DNA of 64,000 nt from an uncultured Lachnospiraceae bacterium (GTDB lineage: Bacteria > Bacillota > Clostridia > Lachnospirales > Lachnospiraceae): NCBI GenBank assembly GCA_910577175.1, contig CAJTLU010000003.1, forward strand, positions 1 through 64,000, written 5' to 3'. Numbering within the stretch: position 1 is the first letter of the stretch; the number at the start of each line of letters is the position of its first letter. The notes below the pieces were generated by a model. The model did not search any database. It was not told the DNA's origin and saw only the letters and a list, made by a program, of their open reading frames with translations. Shown one piece after another: positions 9,352 through 19,043 of the stretch. Position numbers and translations under genes: made by a program.

Positions 9352-10818
9352 CTATCTGCGCTTTCTGTAAAGCATTACGGCAATGCCTCCCGCGAGCAAA
9401 AATACCGGAATCACAATCACAAACATCACAGCAATGGCATTCGCCTGGGACGCCTTCACAACCAGTTTCTCCTCCTCCTGCAGGGAAATTGTGCGCACAG
9501 TAGAAATGGCTTCCGCTTCCGCCATATAATTGATACTGTTCGTGAATATTGCGGCATTAATAAAATTATCTGTAGACAGATACTCATCGATGAAAATTGC
9601 CGGCGTCGAAAACAGCATAACCTCCGACTTTGTATCCGTATTCTGCACATACAGTCCTACCGTAAACGGGCCTTCCTTATCCCCGTCCTCCTTCGCCATC
9701 GTGCTGATATAGCCAGCCTTTTCATATGACTTTTCCGTGGTCGAAAGCAGTATGGAAGTAGAAATCTTTGCCGGGTCTTCAGCGGTTACAGTCAGTGCCG
9801 AGGCAGACTGCATCGGAAGATACTCCATTCCTGCATAATTCTTCAGCATTGCATGGTCTGTTACGATTCTTGGCAGCAGGACATACGGAAGCTGCGGGAA
9901 GTAATAATTTGGGTCTCCCTCCAGGATTACACCCTCTCCCATGCTGACTCCGAAGCCGGAAAGCAGCCTGTTGAAATTCTCCATATCGCTCTGGTAAGCT
10001 GCCGCAATCAGGAAATCGCCTCCTGCTGCCGCATAGTCTTCCAATACCTTCAGCTCCGCCTCGGTATAATCCTTCGTCGGCGCAGAGATATAAAGCACGT
10101 CGCAGTCCTCCGGAACTGCCTCTGACTTCATTACCTCAAAGGTATTATAATTAATATTCGCCTTACGGAGCAGATTCAGCCCTTCCGTTCCAAGCGCCAT
10201 CTCTCCATGGCCTGTTACTGCATACAGATTAGTCTGCTTTTCACTGGTCACATACTGGATTGCCGCATTAATCTGCCCTTCTACATCTATTCCTGTTACC
10301 ATTTCCGTATACTGATAGGTATTCGGGTCAACCGACAGCTCAAACAAAAGCATATCCTTATAGGAAATGTACTTGCTCCGTCCGTTTGCCTTATTTACGA
10401 CAATCAGGCTGTGCTGCATTACCTCTTCCGTCGTATACTGCTCTGCAAACTTAGGATTCATCAGCATATCCACGTTTTCAAATTCAATCTTTTTGCTTCC
10501 CTTCTGATACAGTTCGAAAATAGTCTCGAACCACGAAAGCGTTGCGTTCTCCTTTGTCAGATAATAAAATTCCAGCTCGTCCGAAAGACCGGATAGAAGC
10601 GTCTCGGTCTCCTTTGTCAGGGAATACTTTCCGTCCGACGTCAGGTCCTTCCGGATATCGACTGCCGATACAATCAGATTGATTACAATGACTGCGGCAA
10701 TCACAAGGATACTGGTAACTGTCGTATATGCCCCGAAACGGAACCCTTTGGAACGGAAGGAGTCTCCGATTTTTTGAAAAAAGGACCGGGATCCTTTGCT
10801 GTTCTGCTTTTCCATCAT
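9352..10818 (-). CDS. GldG-like ABC transporter auxiliary protein
   Basis: Protein of 488 residues. One N-terminal span (about residues 28-52), a large extracytoplasmic region, and a C-terminal span ending in basic RKRR. Segments such as YAVTGHGEMALGTEGLNLL and LEDYAAAGGDFLIAA match the GldG-type domain of ABC transport auxiliary proteins. In Bacteroidetes, GldG works with GldA and GldF in gliding. In Clostridia the cassette has no established gliding role. The gene starts 13 bp after the permease stop and is followed 13 bp later by the DUF4340 gene, so the four genes form one operon. Confidence 0.8.
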   Translation of the reverse strand: MMEKQNSKGSRSFFQKIGDSFRSKGFRFGAYTTVTSILVIAAVIVINLIVSAVDIRKDLTSDGKYSLTKETETLLSGLSDELEFYYLTKENATLSWFETIFELYQKGSKKIEFENVDMLMNPKFAEQYTTEEVMQHSLIVVNKANGRSKYISYKDMLLFELSVDPNTYQYTEMVTGIDVEGQINAAIQYVTSEKQTNLYAVTGHGEMALGTEGLNLLRKANINYNTFEVMKSEAVPEDCDVLYISAPTKDYTEAELKVLEDYAAAGGDFLIAAAYQSDMENFNRLLSGFGVSMGEGVILEGDPNYYFPQLPYVLLPRIVTDHAMLKNYAGMEYLPMQSASALTVTAEDPAKISTSILLSTTEKSYEKAGYISTMAKEDGDKEGPFTVGLYVQNTDTKSEVMLFSTPAIFIDEYLSTDNFINAAIFTNSINYMAEAEAISTVRTISLQEEEKLVVKASQANAIAVMFVIVIPVFLLAGGIAVMLYRKRR

Positions 10819-10831
10819 CTTCTCCTCCTCA

Positions 10832-11695
10832 TTAACTGTACCGTCTTTTGCGTATGTTTTGGTAGGTCAGGAAGCAAAAGACAAACGCGATACTCAGATA
10901 ATATACCGGCATTCTCAGTTCAAGCACGCCGGCAGTGGTCTCATTATAGACACGCAGCAGGGAAAATGCTCCGAATATCGTAGGAACCGTTCCCTCTAAA
11001 AGCGGTCCTTTCAACAAATACAATGCCGTCAATGCACACTCCCCGAGTGAGAAAATCACGACTGCCACTGTGGCATTCTTCAAAACACGCCACATCCAAA
11101 CTGCAAGCAGCACCCAGATTACGGAATAGGTAACCCATGCCGCCTTCGGTGTCGAAGGAATCAGCGCCGCAACACCATCGGCAAGACAGGTAAGCAGCAC
11201 TACGATAAAGGTCATTACCGCTGCAAACGCCTGGGACTCGGTTAAACTTGAAATAAACAGCCCGATGGCAAGGTAGGCACAGCCAATCAGGAAAAATCCG
11301 AAAATCGCCGTATAAGACATTGGAAAATTCACTGCGCCGAAGCTTGAAAACAGCAGCGGATAAATGCAGATTACCATAATGGCAATGGCAATTAACGTAA
11401 CCAGTGCAAGATACTTACCAGCAACAATCTTCCAAATCGAAACCGGTGAGGTCAGTAAAAGCTGGTCCGTTTTCTGCCGGTTCTCCTCTGCAATAATCCG
11501 CATCGTAACCATAGGAACCAACAAGGCAAAAATCAATGTAACGCTGGACAGGGCATAGCCGATAAACGCAAATCCCTCCAGAAAATTGTAAAGGTACACA
11601 TAAAGTCCTACGAACGCAAGAAAAAATGCAAGGAACAGCCAGCCGATAACCGAATTGAAATACGTGCGCAATTCCTTTTTATAAATCGCTATCAT
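10832..11695 (-). CDS. ABC-2 type transporter permease (GldF-like)
   Basis: Protein of 287 residues with about six membrane spans, starting MIAIYKKELRTYFNSVIGW as is typical of ABC-2 permeases of the GldF/NosY kind. It forms the membrane channel for the ATPase encoded immediately upstream. Its start overlaps the ATPase stop by 17 bp, so translation is probably coupled. Length and topology are normal for the family. Substrate is not evident. Confidence 0.85.
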   Translation of the reverse strand: MIAIYKKELRTYFNSVIGWLFLAFFLAFVGLYVYLYNFLEGFAFIGYALSSVTLIFALLVPMVTMRIIAEENRQKTDQLLLTSPVSIWKIVAGKYLALVTLIAIAIMVICIYPLLFSSFGAVNFPMSYTAIFGFFLIGCAYLAIGLFISSLTESQAFAAVMTFIVVLLTCLADGVAALIPSTPKAAWVTYSVIWVLLAVWMWRVLKNATVAVVIFSLGECALTALYLLKGPLLEGTVPTIFGAFSLLRVYNETTAGVLELRMPVYYLSIAFVFCFLTYQNIRKRRYS

Positions 11696-12716
11696 GTTCT
11701 GTCTCCTCCTCTCCTTCTGCTCCCTCCGCTGCCGGTCGTTCTGCCTCCGGGGACTCCTCCGGCTCTTCTGCCGCCAAGGTCTCTTCTTGCATCTCTGCCG
11801 TCGCTTCCAGGAAAATATCTTCTAACGTCTTCGTATGGCGCACCAGCTTCATAATCGGAAGCCCTGCCTTTACCATCGCAGAAAAAATCTCCTTCCGTAT
11901 CTCCTGTCCGCTCTTTATCAGAACTGCAGCGCAGTCCTCCTGCTCGCTCTCCGCTCCGGAAATTTCCAAAATCCCGGAAACACCGGTCAACGCCTGCATA
12001 AGCTGCTCTTTGCTGCCGCACACCGAAAGCTCCAGCACCTCGCCCTCGTTTGCCTGCGCCTGCAGCTCCTCCGGGGTTCCTGAAAGCACGAGACGTCCTC
12101 GGTTGATAATCAAAATATGGTCACATACCGCACTGATTTCCTGCATGATATGGGAGCTTAACAACACCGTGTGCTCCTTCGCCAGCTCCCGCATCAGCTC
12201 TCTGATTTCAATAATCTGCGCCGGGTCCAGTCCGACCGTAGGCTCATCCAGAATGATTACCTCCGGATTCCCGACCAGCGCCTGTGCAATGCCGACACGC
12301 TGGCGGTAGCCCTTTGAAAGATGCTGGATCAGACGGTCCCTTACCTCCTTAAGCTGCGCCTTTTCCATTACCCGTTCCATTTCCTTTTCCCGGTCTTTTT
12401 TCGGCACCTTCTTCAATTCCGTGACAAAACGCAGATACTCCGTTACTGTCATATCCGGATAGACCGGCGGCTGCTCCGGCAGATACCCGATACTCTTTTT
12501 TGCCTGCTCCGGCTCCTCTAACATATCATATCCGTTCACCAGAATCGTTCCTCCGGTTGCCGATATGTAACCGGTCAGCATATTCATCGTCGTGGACTTT
12601 CCGGCACCGTTCGGTCCCAAAAAGCCTAAAATCTGTCCCTTTTCTACTTTAAAATCCAAGTGATCTACCGCAATATGATCCCCGTACTTTTTTACCAATC
12701 CGATGGCTTCAATCAC
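11679..12716 (-). CDS. ABC transporter ATP-binding protein (GldA-like)
   Basis: Protein of 345 residues. Walker A is GPNGAGKSTTMNML, the signature is LSKGYRQRVG, and Walker B is VIILDEPTVGLD, followed by the H-loop SSHIMQEI. The nucleotide-binding domain fills residues 1-220. After it come a regulatory-like domain and a strongly acidic tail (Glu-rich, from about residue 308). The start codon is GTG, behind AAGGAGG with a 9-bp spacer. It is the first gene of a four-gene operon with permease, GldG-like and DUF4340 proteins. It powers export or membrane remodelling by that complex. Confidence 0.9.
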   Translation of the reverse strand: MIEAIGLVKKYGDHIAVDHLDFKVEKGQILGFLGPNGAGKSTTMNMLTGYISATGGTILVNGYDMLEEPEQAKKSIGYLPEQPPVYPDMTVTEYLRFVTELKKVPKKDREKEMERVMEKAQLKEVRDRLIQHLSKGYRQRVGIAQALVGNPEVIILDEPTVGLDPAQIIEIRELMRELAKEHTVLLSSHIMQEISAVCDHILIINRGRLVLSGTPEELQAQANEGEVLELSVCGSKEQLMQALTGVSGILEISGAESEQEDCAAVLIKSGQEIRKEIFSAMVKAGLPIMKLVRHTKTLEDIFLEATAEMQEETLAAEEPEESPEAERPAAEGAEGEEETEHDSDL

Positions 12717-12811
12717 TCCATGTTACCTCCTTTTCCTTGTTTCCCCTGATACCATCCACTTTACAACATAATAGCGAAAAGTTCTTGTTGATTTTGTGAA
12801 AAAAATGTGAA

Positions 12812-13195
12812 TCAGGTGTCGCTTTTTTCTTCCTTACCCAGACACTTTTCAATTCTTTCCAGAAGCTGTATGGAATGAACTGGCTTTACCACATATCCTG
12901 CTACACCGCTCAAAATTCCCTGTACTACCTTTTCCTTATGCCCGTCCATCGTCAGAATAATCACCGGAAGGTCCTTGTGCTTTTCCCGCTTGCGTATTTC
13001 TGTCAGGACCTCAAATCCATCCATCTCCGGCATCTGCACATCCAGCAGAACCAAATCTATTTTTTCATTATCCAGAATCTTCAAGCCGTTAATTCCGCTT
13101 GTAGCACTCTGAAACTCATACTGGGGTTCCAAAATACTCTGAAGCTGCTTTAATACAATGATACTGTCATCGATTGCAAGTATTTTTTTCTGCAC
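12812..13195 (-). CDS. Single-domain response regulator
   Basis: Protein of 127 residues, a stand-alone receiver domain. The acidic pocket is in KILAIDDS, the phospho-acceptor Asp in LVLLDVQMPEMDG, the Thr in VIILTMDG, and the Lys in GYVVKPVHS. No output domain is present, so it probably relays phosphate or acts by protein contact. The start is GTG behind AGGAGG. It lies 21 bp downstream of the large hybrid kinase, which carries two HPt domains, making it a natural phosphorelay partner. Confidence 0.9.
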   Translation of the reverse strand: MQKKILAIDDSIIVLKQLQSILEPQYEFQSATSGINGLKILDNEKIDLVLLDVQMPEMDGFEVLTEIRKREKHKDLPVIILTMDGHKEKVVQGILSGVAGYVVKPVHSIQLLERIEKCLGKEEKSDT

Positions 13196-13216
13196 TGTTC
13201 TCTGCCTCCTGCCGCT

Positions 13217-16213
13217 TTATTCTATCTGCTTTCCAAATGTTTCCCGGAAATATTCCACCGCTGTTTTGACCGTCTGCAGGATATGGTCAAATCCTCCTGC
13301 GACTGCCTCTGCATCCCCTGCTTTTGCCTGCTGCTCCTGCTCATACGCGAGCTCTGCCAGCGCATCTGCTCCCAGGGTCTTTGCATCTCCTTTTACCGCA
13401 TGGATCAGAATGGCGTAATCCTTCATATTTCCCTGGGAAAGAAATGCCCGCAGCTGTTCCTCCCGCTCTGCCCAGAGCTCTGCAAACAAAAGCAGCGTCT
13501 CACGGTAAACTTCCTCGTTCCCGTCAAAATTCCTTAATCCCTCCGCATACGAAAAGCCCGCAAGCTCCGACGGAAACGTCTGCTCCGGCGGAGTCTCCCT
13601 CTCCAGCGGCTCCTGTAACGGCGGCTCCATTCTGCCAAAGACACGCTCAAAGCACGTTGCCGTCCTCTGATATTCTGCCAAGAGCCGTACAAACGTATCC
13701 CGCAGGAACGACAGGTTCCCTTCTTTCCCCATTTTTTCCTGCTCTTGGGCAATTTCAGCAAGTACCGGCATGCCAAGCATCTTCGCGTCACCCTGAATTG
13801 AATGTGCCAGAATTGCGTACGAGGCGGTATCCCCTGTACGCAGATACTCCTGCAGCCGCTTCATACGCTCTTCGCGCAAATTGAAAAACAGCCTCACTGT
13901 CTCATGGTACATTTCCTCGTCCCCGCCAAAGCTCTCCAGGCTTCCTTGCATATCAATATGCTCTGCAGTTAAAAGCCTCCGGATATCCTCCGTGGAATCT
14001 TTCGTCTGACGCATTTCCACTGTATCGCTCCCGGCCGGGTGCGGTTCTTCTGTTACCAGCTCCGGCGGCAGATACTTTAACAGCATTTTCTCTAGCAGGA
14101 CGCCGCTGACCGGCTTGCTGAGATAATCGTGAAAGCCTTTTTCCATATAAAACTTCTTCGCCCCGGCTACCGCATTTGCTGTCAGCACAATCACCACGGA
14201 AGTTTTACATGCGCCGTCCTGCTCCTTTAGCTGCTCTAAGGTCTGGATTCCATCCATTTCCGGCATCATGTGATCCAACAGGATTACGTCATAATAGTTA
14301 TTCTCGGTCTTTTTCAGGCATTCCCTGCCGCTGACCGCCTCATCGACCTGAACCAGCGTCCGCTTTAGCAGGCCTTTTACGACAACCCGGTTCATCACGT
14401 TATCATCCACGACCAGAATCTTTGCCGCAGGTGCGGTAAAGATTGCTTGCAGCGGCTCCTTCTTTGCCTCGGGCAGAAAACTGTAATTGCCAATCGGGGT
14501 AGCATCAATGACCCGCTGCGGAATCCGCACCTTGAACTCCGAGCCGATTCCATATTCGCTCTCTACCGTAATCCCGCCATGCATCAAATCAAGAAGCTGT
14601 GCCGTAATGCTCATTCCAAGCCCGGTTCCCTCAATCCTGCTGTTCCGCTCCACATCCACTCTTCTGAACTTCTCGAAAATCACTTCCAGGTCTTCCTTAC
14701 GGATACCGATACCGCTGTCCCGTACCGATATCACAAGCTCTCCCTGTCCCTCTTCCAGCAGGTTCCACTTTGCCTTCATCCAGACGCCGCCGCGTTCCGT
14801 ATACTTTACCGCATTGCTCAGAATGTTACTTAGAATCTGTCTGATACGAAGCTCATCCCCGAACAAAACTGCCGGTATATCCTCCTCCACCTTTGCCCGG
14901 AAGTCGAGCCCCTTTTCTTCCATTTTAATCGAAAACATTGCCACAATATCATGCAACAGCGATGCAATGCTATACTCTATCTCCCGGATTTCCATCTTAT
15001 TTGACTCGATTTTGGAAAAATCCAGCAGGTCGTTGATGAGTGCCATCAGGGTACGCCCCTCTGCCTCGATGTTCTCCGCATATTCTAAGATATTCGGATT
15101 GTTTGCTTCCCGGAGAATCAGCTCGCCCATACCAAGAATCGTATTAATCGGCGTCCTGATTTCATGGGACATATTTGCAAGAAAGCTGCTCTTTGCCCTG
15201 TTCGCCGCAAGTGCAGCATCCCGTAGCTCCCTTAACTGCAGCTCCTTCTCCTTTGATTGCGTGATATCAATAAAGCACCATGTCTTTCCTTTTACACGGG
15301 TCCCTTCATATACCTCGGACTCCATGACCGAGTAATAGCGCCCGCCGATACAAAAATCGCCGTCCTCTGTCGGGACCAGCCCCTGCAGGACCTCGGAAAT
15401 CTCTTTTAACGGAACGTTCTGGAAAATTTCCCGCACCCTGGCATTCGTATATACAATCTTCCCTTCCTCATCACATACGAGAATGCCCTCATCCATTGTC
15501 TCCAACACTTCGTTTTTCGCATATTCCGCCACGTCAAAAATCCGGAAAAAGTAAAGAATCAGCACAAAGCAGCACGCCGTACAGAACATGCTGAACGGAA
15601 TCAGGTCGTAATCCTTGATTGGAGCCGCGAAACGCACCGACCAGAAAATCAAAGGCAGCAGTACCGCAATGCCAAAAAACAGATATTTCTTATAATCCTC
15701 TTTCCTTTTTGCATCACGAATCCACGCCGTAACAATCACCCCGGCGCACATTGCCATTGACATCAGTGAAATCGCGGTATGTATCACATAAATAATACCG
15801 ATTTCCATATGAAGCGCGGAAAAATGCTCCCTCACCTCCAGCCAATACTCCGAATAATGCAGATGATGCAACGGATTCGTAGCAACAAAGGTACAGGTTA
15901 CGACAAAGGCGGAAATATACAGCACACGGAACCATGTCCTGATTTTCGCCCGGAACAATTCACTTGTAAAAAAGAAAGACGCGATTACTGCAGCGCTATG
16001 CGCAAGGTATTCAAAGCGAACTGCCAGCAACGCCTCTTCAATCATCTGGCTTTTAATTTCAAACAGATAGGCAAGTTCATACAAAAATACCGCAATCGTG
16101 TATACTAAAAGATAACTACATAAAAGAGAATGTCTCTGCCTCACGACAAATATAATAAAGAAAAAGGAAAGCATAACTGCCAAAAGCTGAAAACCGGTCA
16201 CTAAAATATCCAT
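13217..16213 (-). CDS. Hybrid sensor histidine kinase with 7TM sensor, receiver and two HPt domains
   Basis: Protein of 998 residues. Order: 7TM sensor (~1-215), PAS (~225-320), HisKA with phospho-His in SHEIRTPINTILGMGEL (~345), HATPase (to ~590), receiver (~605-725, Asp in ILLDHMMPEMDG), then two HPt domains (~745-860 and ~880-998). Both HPt domains keep the histidine (AHSIQGDAKMLG and IHAVKGDAKTLG). This makes a complete His-Asp-His relay in one chain. The separate response regulator lies 21 bp downstream. The signal is unknown. The 7TM sensor resembles that of the HD-GYP protein at 318-1964. Confidence 0.92.
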   Translation of the reverse strand: MDILVTGFQLLAVMLSFFFIIFVVRQRHSLLCSYLLVYTIAVFLYELAYLFEIKSQMIEEALLAVRFEYLAHSAAVIASFFFTSELFRAKIRTWFRVLYISAFVVTCTFVATNPLHHLHYSEYWLEVREHFSALHMEIGIIYVIHTAISLMSMAMCAGVIVTAWIRDAKRKEDYKKYLFFGIAVLLPLIFWSVRFAAPIKDYDLIPFSMFCTACCFVLILYFFRIFDVAEYAKNEVLETMDEGILVCDEEGKIVYTNARVREIFQNVPLKEISEVLQGLVPTEDGDFCIGGRYYSVMESEVYEGTRVKGKTWCFIDITQSKEKELQLRELRDAALAANRAKSSFLANMSHEIRTPINTILGMGELILREANNPNILEYAENIEAEGRTLMALINDLLDFSKIESNKMEIREIEYSIASLLHDIVAMFSIKMEEKGLDFRAKVEEDIPAVLFGDELRIRQILSNILSNAVKYTERGGVWMKAKWNLLEEGQGELVISVRDSGIGIRKEDLEVIFEKFRRVDVERNSRIEGTGLGMSITAQLLDLMHGGITVESEYGIGSEFKVRIPQRVIDATPIGNYSFLPEAKKEPLQAIFTAPAAKILVVDDNVMNRVVVKGLLKRTLVQVDEAVSGRECLKKTENNYYDVILLDHMMPEMDGIQTLEQLKEQDGACKTSVVIVLTANAVAGAKKFYMEKGFHDYLSKPVSGVLLEKMLLKYLPPELVTEEPHPAGSDTVEMRQTKDSTEDIRRLLTAEHIDMQGSLESFGGDEEMYHETVRLFFNLREERMKRLQEYLRTGDTASYAILAHSIQGDAKMLGMPVLAEIAQEQEKMGKEGNLSFLRDTFVRLLAEYQRTATCFERVFGRMEPPLQEPLERETPPEQTFPSELAGFSYAEGLRNFDGNEEVYRETLLLFAELWAEREEQLRAFLSQGNMKDYAILIHAVKGDAKTLGADALAELAYEQEQQAKAGDAEAVAGGFDHILQTVKTAVEYFRETFGKQIE

Positions 16214-16354
16214 CCGCTTAATATCCCCTTTTGAAATCGTTTTAACAATACGAAAGCCCCTCTATAAATATGCACGCCCCTACAAGATAGTTTACCACTA
16301 TTTTCTTTATTTTTCAATCTTATTCGACGATTTCTGAATCTCTACATGGCAGGC

Positions 16355-16405
16355 AAAAAAACAGAGAACAACGTAATTTTTAACCAATTACATCTTCTCT
16401 GTTTT
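16355..16405 (-). terminator. Intrinsic terminator of guaB
   Basis: On the minus strand, AAAACAGAGAA pairs with TTCTCTGTTTT, followed by a T run. It begins 28 bp after the guaB stop and separates guaB from the hybrid-kinase gene. Confidence 0.8.
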
Positions 16406-16432
16406 CACCGGGTCTTTTCCTGATTCCCCGCT

Positions 16433-17890
16433 TTATTTATCATCAATGCTGTAATTCGGCGCTTCCTTTGTAATATGAATATCATGCGGATGGCTCTCCT
16501 TTAAGGAGGCTGCAGAAATCTTTACAAAACGGGCAGTCTGCTTCAAGGTCTCAATATCCTTTGCTCCGCAGTAGCCCATACCGGAACGCAAGCCCCCGAG
16601 CATCTGGAAAATCGTATCCTCTGCCATTCCCTTATAAGCTACGCGGCCTTCCACGCCCTCTGGAACAAGCTTTTTGGCATCTGCCTGGAAGTAGCGGTCC
16701 TTACTGCCGTTCTCCATTGCGGAAATAGAACCCATGCCGCGGTATACCTTATACTTACGTCCCTGATAAAGTTCGAAGGTTCCCGGACTTTCATCACAGC
16801 CCGCAAAGATGCTTCCCATCATACATACATTCGCGCCTGCCGCAATCGCCTTCGTCAAATCGCCGGAATACTTGATACCGCCGTCTGCGATAATCGGAAT
16901 ATCATACTTCTTTGCTGCTTCGTAGGCATCCATAATTGCCGTAATCTGCGGAACGCCGATACCTGCAACCACACGCGTCGTACAAATGGAGCCCGGACCA
17001 ATGCCGACCTTAACGCAATTTACTCCTGCCTTAATCAGGTCTTTTGTCGCCTCTCCGGTCGCTACATTACCTGCAATAATCTGGAGTTCCGGGTATGCGC
17101 CATGTACCATCTCTACACAACGGAGGACATTCGCCGAATGACCATGTGCGGAATCAATTACAACTGCGTCTACCTTTGCCTTGACCAGAGCCTCCACACG
17201 CTCCAGAATATTAGCCGTTACGCCTACGCCTGCTGCACAGAGAAGCCTGCCCTGCTCATCCTTTGCGGAAAGCGGGTACTTAATCTGCTTTTCGATGTCT
17301 TTAATCGTAATCAGACCCTTTAAATTTCCCTCTGCATCGACAATCGGCAGCTTTTCCTTTCTTGCCTGTGCAAGAATCTTCTTTGCTTCCTCTAACGTAA
17401 CGCCCTCTCTTGCCGTTACAAGCCCCTGGGACGTCATGCTCTCCTTAATCTTTTTCGAAAAATCCGTTTCAAACTTTAAATCACGGTTTGTAATAATGCC
17501 GACCAGCCTTTTTCCCTCGGTAATCGGCACGCCGGAAATACGGTACTTTGCCATCAGCTCGTCCGCATCGTGAAGTGTATGCTCCGGAGACAGAGAAAAC
17601 GGGTCGGTAATAACACCGTTTTCGGAACGCTTTACCTTATCTACTTCTTCTGCCTGTGCCTCAATACTCATATTCTTATGGATTACACCGATACCGCCCT
17701 GCCTTGCCATTGCAATCGCCATGCGGTGTTCCGTAACCGTATCCATACCTGCGCTCATTAATGGAATATTTAGCTTAATGCTCTTTGTCAGGTGCGTCGT
17801 AATATCTACCTGATTGGGAATCACTTCCGAATACGCCGGTACCAATAACACATCATCAAAGGTAATACCGTCACCGATAATCACGCCCAT
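16433..17890 (-). CDS. guaB: IMP dehydrogenase
   Basis: Protein of 485 residues. It oxidises IMP to XMP with NAD+, the first committed step of GTP synthesis. The catalytic Cys lies in GIGPGSICTTRVVAG. The flap region contains YRGMGSISAMENG. Two CBS modules interrupt the barrel (about residues 95-205, including VGIITNRDLKFETDF). Length is normal. It is a single-gene unit with a near-consensus sigma-A promoter at 17950-17978 and a clear terminator. A long palindromic element lies just upstream of the promoter. Confidence 0.97.
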   Translation of the reverse strand: MGVIIGDGITFDDVLLVPAYSEVIPNQVDITTHLTKSIKLNIPLMSAGMDTVTEHRMAIAMARQGGIGVIHKNMSIEAQAEEVDKVKRSENGVITDPFSLSPEHTLHDADELMAKYRISGVPITEGKRLVGIITNRDLKFETDFSKKIKESMTSQGLVTAREGVTLEEAKKILAQARKEKLPIVDAEGNLKGLITIKDIEKQIKYPLSAKDEQGRLLCAAGVGVTANILERVEALVKAKVDAVVIDSAHGHSANVLRCVEMVHGAYPELQIIAGNVATGEATKDLIKAGVNCVKVGIGPGSICTTRVVAGIGVPQITAIMDAYEAAKKYDIPIIADGGIKYSGDLTKAIAAGANVCMMGSIFAGCDESPGTFELYQGRKYKVYRGMGSISAMENGSKDRYFQADAKKLVPEGVEGRVAYKGMAEDTIFQMLGGLRSGMGYCGAKDIETLKQTARFVKISAASLKESHPHDIHITKEAPNYSIDDK

Positions 17891-17949
17891 TTCTCTAATC
17901 CTCTCTTTCTGTAATGTAATATTTTACCGCCCGCCGGTGGTTTCTGTAT

Positions 17950-17978
17950 AGTATACTTTTTTTCCGGACGCTTGTCAA
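17950..17978 (-). promoter_or_regulatory. guaB promoter
   Basis: Minus strand: TTGACA (17973-17978), 17-bp spacer, TATACT (17950-17955). Eleven bp upstream of the -35 lies the motif ATGCGGAAACTCAAG, which is also the end of palindromic element A. Confidence 0.85.
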
Positions 17979-17989
17979 GCAAATTATTT

Positions 17990-18240
17990 CTTGAGTTTCC
18001 GCATTTTTTAGCGACTTTAGAAGTCCCGGTGGCGGTACGATAAGTTGGTTTTGCATTTGTCCGAAGGACCCGGGGTTAGCGCAACCGGAATCGCCTCTTA
18101 GAACCGGTTAGGCGCGAGGACGCCACCGAGCGGCTTAACGGTTCTTAGAGGAAGTCCGGCGGAGTGTTCGCGCTTGCAAAATCAGCTTACCGCACTGTTG
18201 CCGGGACACAAAGGCATATGCAAAATGCGGAAACCCAAGG
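17990..18240. repeat. Palindromic intergenic element, copy A (ends plus core)
   Basis: About 250 bp forming a long imperfect hairpin. The outer arms are CTTGAGTTTCCGCAT (17990-18004) and its near-complement ending at 18238. The second arm pair runs from GTCCCGG to a TTTTGCA motif near 18050. The core is 18050-18181, with the conserved boxes TTTGTCCGAAGGA, TTAGGCGCGAGGA and CCGAGCGGCTTA. It fills the gap between the ABC ATPase stop and the guaB promoter. It shares core boxes with copies B and C. It encodes no protein. Confidence 0.75.
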
Positions 18241-18245
18241 ATTCT

Positions 18246-19043
18246 TTACTTGCTCAGCAGTGCCCTGTCGTTGGCAAATTCCGCGCCGCTTGCCTTCGTA
18301 AAGGCCTCTAACAGTTCCTCGACCGTGAGCTTTTTCTTTTCCTCTCCGCGGATATCTAAAATAACCTGTCCCTCATGCATCATAATCAGGCGGTTTCCAT
18401 GAACAATGGCATCCTTCATGTTGTGGGTTACCATCATAGCGGTAAGATGACCCTCTTCAATAAAACGGTCGGAAAGCTCTAATACTGTAGCCGCCGTCTT
18501 CGGGTCAAGCGCCGCGGTATGCTCGTCAAGCAGTAACAGCTTCGGCCTGCGCATTGCCGCCATCAAAAGAGTCAGCGCCTGGCGCTGGCCGCCGGACAAA
18601 AGACCGACCTTCGTAGATAACCGGTTTTCCAGCCCGAGACCTAACGGCTTTAAAATTTCGCGGAACTCCTCCCGCTCCTTCCTCGTGATTGCCCAGCGGA
18701 GCGTCCGAGGCTGCCCGCGTCTTGCTGCCAGCGCAAGGTTCTCTTCAATCCACATATCGGCGGCGGTTCCCATCATCGGATCCTGAAAAACACGGCCCAG
18801 ATACTTGGCGCGCTTATACTCCGGAAGATTGGTAATGTTAATGCCATCCAGAAGAATCGCTCCGGCATCCGGGATATGAACGCCGGCAACCATATTTAAA
18901 AGCGTGGATTTACCTGCTCCGTTTCCGCCAATCAGCGTTACAAAGTCCCCATCCTCCAGTACCAGATTAATTCCGTTTAATGCCTTCTTTTCGTTAATCG
19001 TTCCCGGATGGAATGTCTTATAAACATCCTTAATTACCAGCAT
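18246..19043 (-). CDS. ABC transporter ATP-binding protein of an SBP-dependent importer (TrpXYZ-like)
   Basis: Protein of 265 residues. Walker A GGNGAGKSTLLNMV, signature LSGGQRQALTLLM, Walker B LLLLDEHTAALDP and an H-loop in MMVTHNMKDAI are all intact. It overlaps the permease gene by 14 bp, so translation is coupled. With the permease and lipoprotein upstream it forms an importer of the family with PF04392-type binding proteins, several of which take up aromatic amino acids. The substrate here is inferred only to that extent. Confidence 0.88.
   Translation of the reverse strand: MLVIKDVYKTFHPGTINEKKALNGINLVLEDGDFVTLIGGNGAGKSTLLNMVAGVHIPDAGAILLDGINITNLPEYKRAKYLGRVFQDPMMGTAADMWIEENLALAARRGQPRTLRWAITRKEREEFREILKPLGLGLENRLSTKVGLLSGGQRQALTLLMAAMRRPKLLLLDEHTAALDPKTAATVLELSDRFIEEGHLTAMMVTHNMKDAIVHGNRLIMMHEGQVILDIRGEEKKKLTVEELLEAFTKASGAEFANDRALLSK

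Noticed and set aside
17990..18240. Palindromic element as an ordinary intrinsic terminator
   Set aside because: The T-runs follow the 5' arms, not the 3' arms, and the stem is far longer than a terminator.
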